Assembly: GCA_013538805.1 (NCBI GenBank)
Contig: JABXGR010000012.1
Coordinates: 1-41,868 of the forward strand
Direction: 5' to 3'
Source of the DNA: Candidatus Nitrosocaldus schleperae
Lineage (GTDB): Archaea; Thermoproteota; Nitrososphaeria; Nitrososphaerales; Nitrosocaldaceae
DNA: 41,868 nucleotides
The notes under the pieces were generated by a model. It searched no databases. It saw only the letters and a list, made by a program, of their open reading frames with translations, and was not told the DNA's origin. A program made the position numbers and the translations under genes. The first letter of the stretch is position 1; the number at the start of each line of letters is the position of its first letter. This document shows positions 40,845 through 41,868 of the stretch, piece after piece.

Positions 40845-41868
40845 CTAGCATGCAGGATAGTTCTCTGCCATCTTCTGCAAGTTCCATGTAGCCTCCTGCC
40901 CATTTGCTATACTCCCACTTATGACTATACTCCGCACATAAGCTCCTTCATTACACTTCTTATCAACTTTAGACGCAGAGTCCCAGTTATACCATGTACT
41001 ATCTCCAACCTTCTTGTACTTTGCATATCCAGCCTTGATGTTAGAGCCAAATGACTGATACCAGTCAGTAGTAGTCAGTTGATTCTCTAACCATACACTG
41101 GAGTGCGAACTTTGGAATGTACCTTGTGATATATTGCTTCTATTTATGCACTCTTGCTGACCAGCAGTTGCATTTATTGCACATATATTCCATGTATATG
41201 ATGAGTCTGATCTTACTGTAGCAATGATAAAGTGGTAGGTATTACTGTTGCCATATGTAATCCGTTGATAGTACTGTGGATTACAGTTTGCTCTGGTATC
41301 TGTCCATGTTACTGTTGCTAGATTACCACTCAATGCTAAACCTACTTGTGCCCAGTAACTACCAGTTGTATTAGATGGATTGCACAGTTCGCTTTCGCTA
41401 ATAACTGAGTTTTTAGCTGTTGCATTAAGGCCGAAGAATAAAGGTCCAGATTGTGTTAGCGCACTAAAACTATTTGGAGCTTTCACCCTTACTCTAAACG
41501 CTCTTATATCAGATGCACTGCCATCATAGTAAGCAATGGCAAAACCTGGTCTATACCCTGTAGCAGTTGTAAAATCTCCGTTATCTCTTCTAATATCTTC
41601 ATATTTGTTTATAAGTACATCAACTACTTTCTTCTCTTCTACATCTACTAGTGCAGATAACAGATACTTATCATTACCTTCATGGTAGATATAGACTATA
41701 TTGGCATACCATCTGTTTGGTTCAACACTATTATTAGGCAGATCACTGTACTCAAGGTATCTAACAAAACTATGACTATACAACCTGTACTGTTTATCCT
41801 TCATACTTGCATTTACTCTTTCATCACTAAGGACTACTGCCTCCAGTTCACTCCACTGCTTATCCTCA
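40845..41868 (-). CDS. C-terminal part of a beta-rich, probably secreted protein (5' end beyond window)
   Basis: The frame stays open from the stop at 40845 to the right edge at 41868; the methionine at 41804 is internal (upstream residues read EDKQWSELEAVVLSDERVNAS). At least 340 residues are seen. The sequence is rich in Ser, Thr, Tyr, Trp and Asn with few Lys, typical of extracellular beta-sandwich domains: GYRPGFAIAYYDGS, SYWAQVGLALSGN, YHFIIATVRSDSSYTWNICA, SSVWLENQLTTTDWYQSFGS. Even spacing of Cys (ELCNPSN, ANCNPQ, NICAIN, QQECIN, KKCNEG, YPAC) suggests disulfides. It may be lectin- or Neprosin-like; the family is unassigned and the signal peptide would lie outside the window. Confidence 0.7.
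   Translation of the reverse strand, partial: EDKQWSELEAVVLSDERVNASMKDKQYRLYSHSFVRYLEYSDLPNNSVEPNRWYANIVYIYHEGNDKYLLSALVDVEEKKVVDVLINKYEDIRRDNGDFTTATGYRPGFAIAYYDGSASDIRAFRVRVKAPNSFSALTQSGPLFFGLNATAKNSVISESELCNPSNTTGSYWAQVGLALSGNLATVTWTDTRANCNPQYYQRITYGNSNTYHFIIATVRSDSSYTWNICAINATAGQQECINRSNISQGTFQSSHSSVWLENQLTTTDWYQSFGSNIKAGYAKYKKVGDSTWYNWDSASKVDKKCNEGAYVRSIVISGSIANGQEATWNLQKMAENYPAC

Noticed and set aside
40727-40903. N-terminal extension of SdhC to 40903
   Set aside because: It is uncharacteristic, overlaps the neighbouring gene and lies upstream of the TATA-like box at 40749-40756.

Overview
The window is archaeal and most likely from a thermophilic member of the Nitrososphaeria (Thaumarchaeota), perhaps close to Nitrosocaldus; this placement is inference. 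Supporting signs are an archaeal uS11, RtcB and splicing endonuclease, an Lhr helicase, an F420-type luciferase-fold enzyme, a FUN14 protein and a MIP18-type protein. Many genes have a TATA-like box centred about 24-27 bases before the start codon, which suggests leaderless transcripts, while genes inside operons have G-rich ribosome binding sites. TTG and GTG starts are common. The aminopropyltransferase resembles the ACL5 thermospermine type, which fits a warm habitat. No tRNA, rRNA, integrase or insertion sequence was seen.

Layout. Positions 1-805 hold ten perfect 37-bp CRISPR repeats of an array that probably continues past the left edge; there are no cas genes here. An MFS transporter follows on the minus strand. 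The 2.0-3.9 kb region holds what I consider the most notable element: a sequence matching the fluoride (crcB) riboswitch, at about 2140-2207, in the leader of a CPA/Kef-type antiporter gene followed by a universal stress protein gene. From 3.9 to 13.2 kb come a cupin, acetyl-CoA synthetase, a secreted protein, an overlapping speD-speE pair, citrate synthase, a zinc alcohol dehydrogenase and an F420-type oxidoreductase. From 13.2 to 17.9 kb, three co-directional genes (metallo-beta-lactamase exonuclease, Lhr helicase, PdeM-like phosphoesterase) resemble the bacterial ligase-associated DNA-damage cassette without its ligase. From 18.1 to 19.5 kb two adjacent genes for predicted exported proteins are broken by stops and frameshifts.

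From 19.7 to 22.6 kb there is a folate one-carbon block (purN, folD, 5-formyl-THF cyclo-ligase). A run of unrecognised genes (22.7-25.8 kb) is followed by two tandem membrane-anchored HExxH proteins with coiled-coil stalks, an ArsC/Spx-like gene overlapping the upstream part of cysS, small membrane proteins, a PqqD-like protein and rps11. From 32.2 to 37.6 kb come a membrane-bound winged-helix protein, rtcB coupled to a small unknown gene, purB, a DUF47/PhoU-like gene and the tRNA splicing endonuclease, so both steps of tRNA splicing lie within 4.5 kb. The right end holds a membrane zinc-ribbon protein, a MIP18 protein, succinate dehydrogenase subunits in the order C-D-B without A, and the 3' part of a secreted beta-rich protein that runs off the right edge.

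Together the metabolic genes fit a cell making polyamines, purines and TCA intermediates. Nothing in the window itself proves ammonia oxidation.
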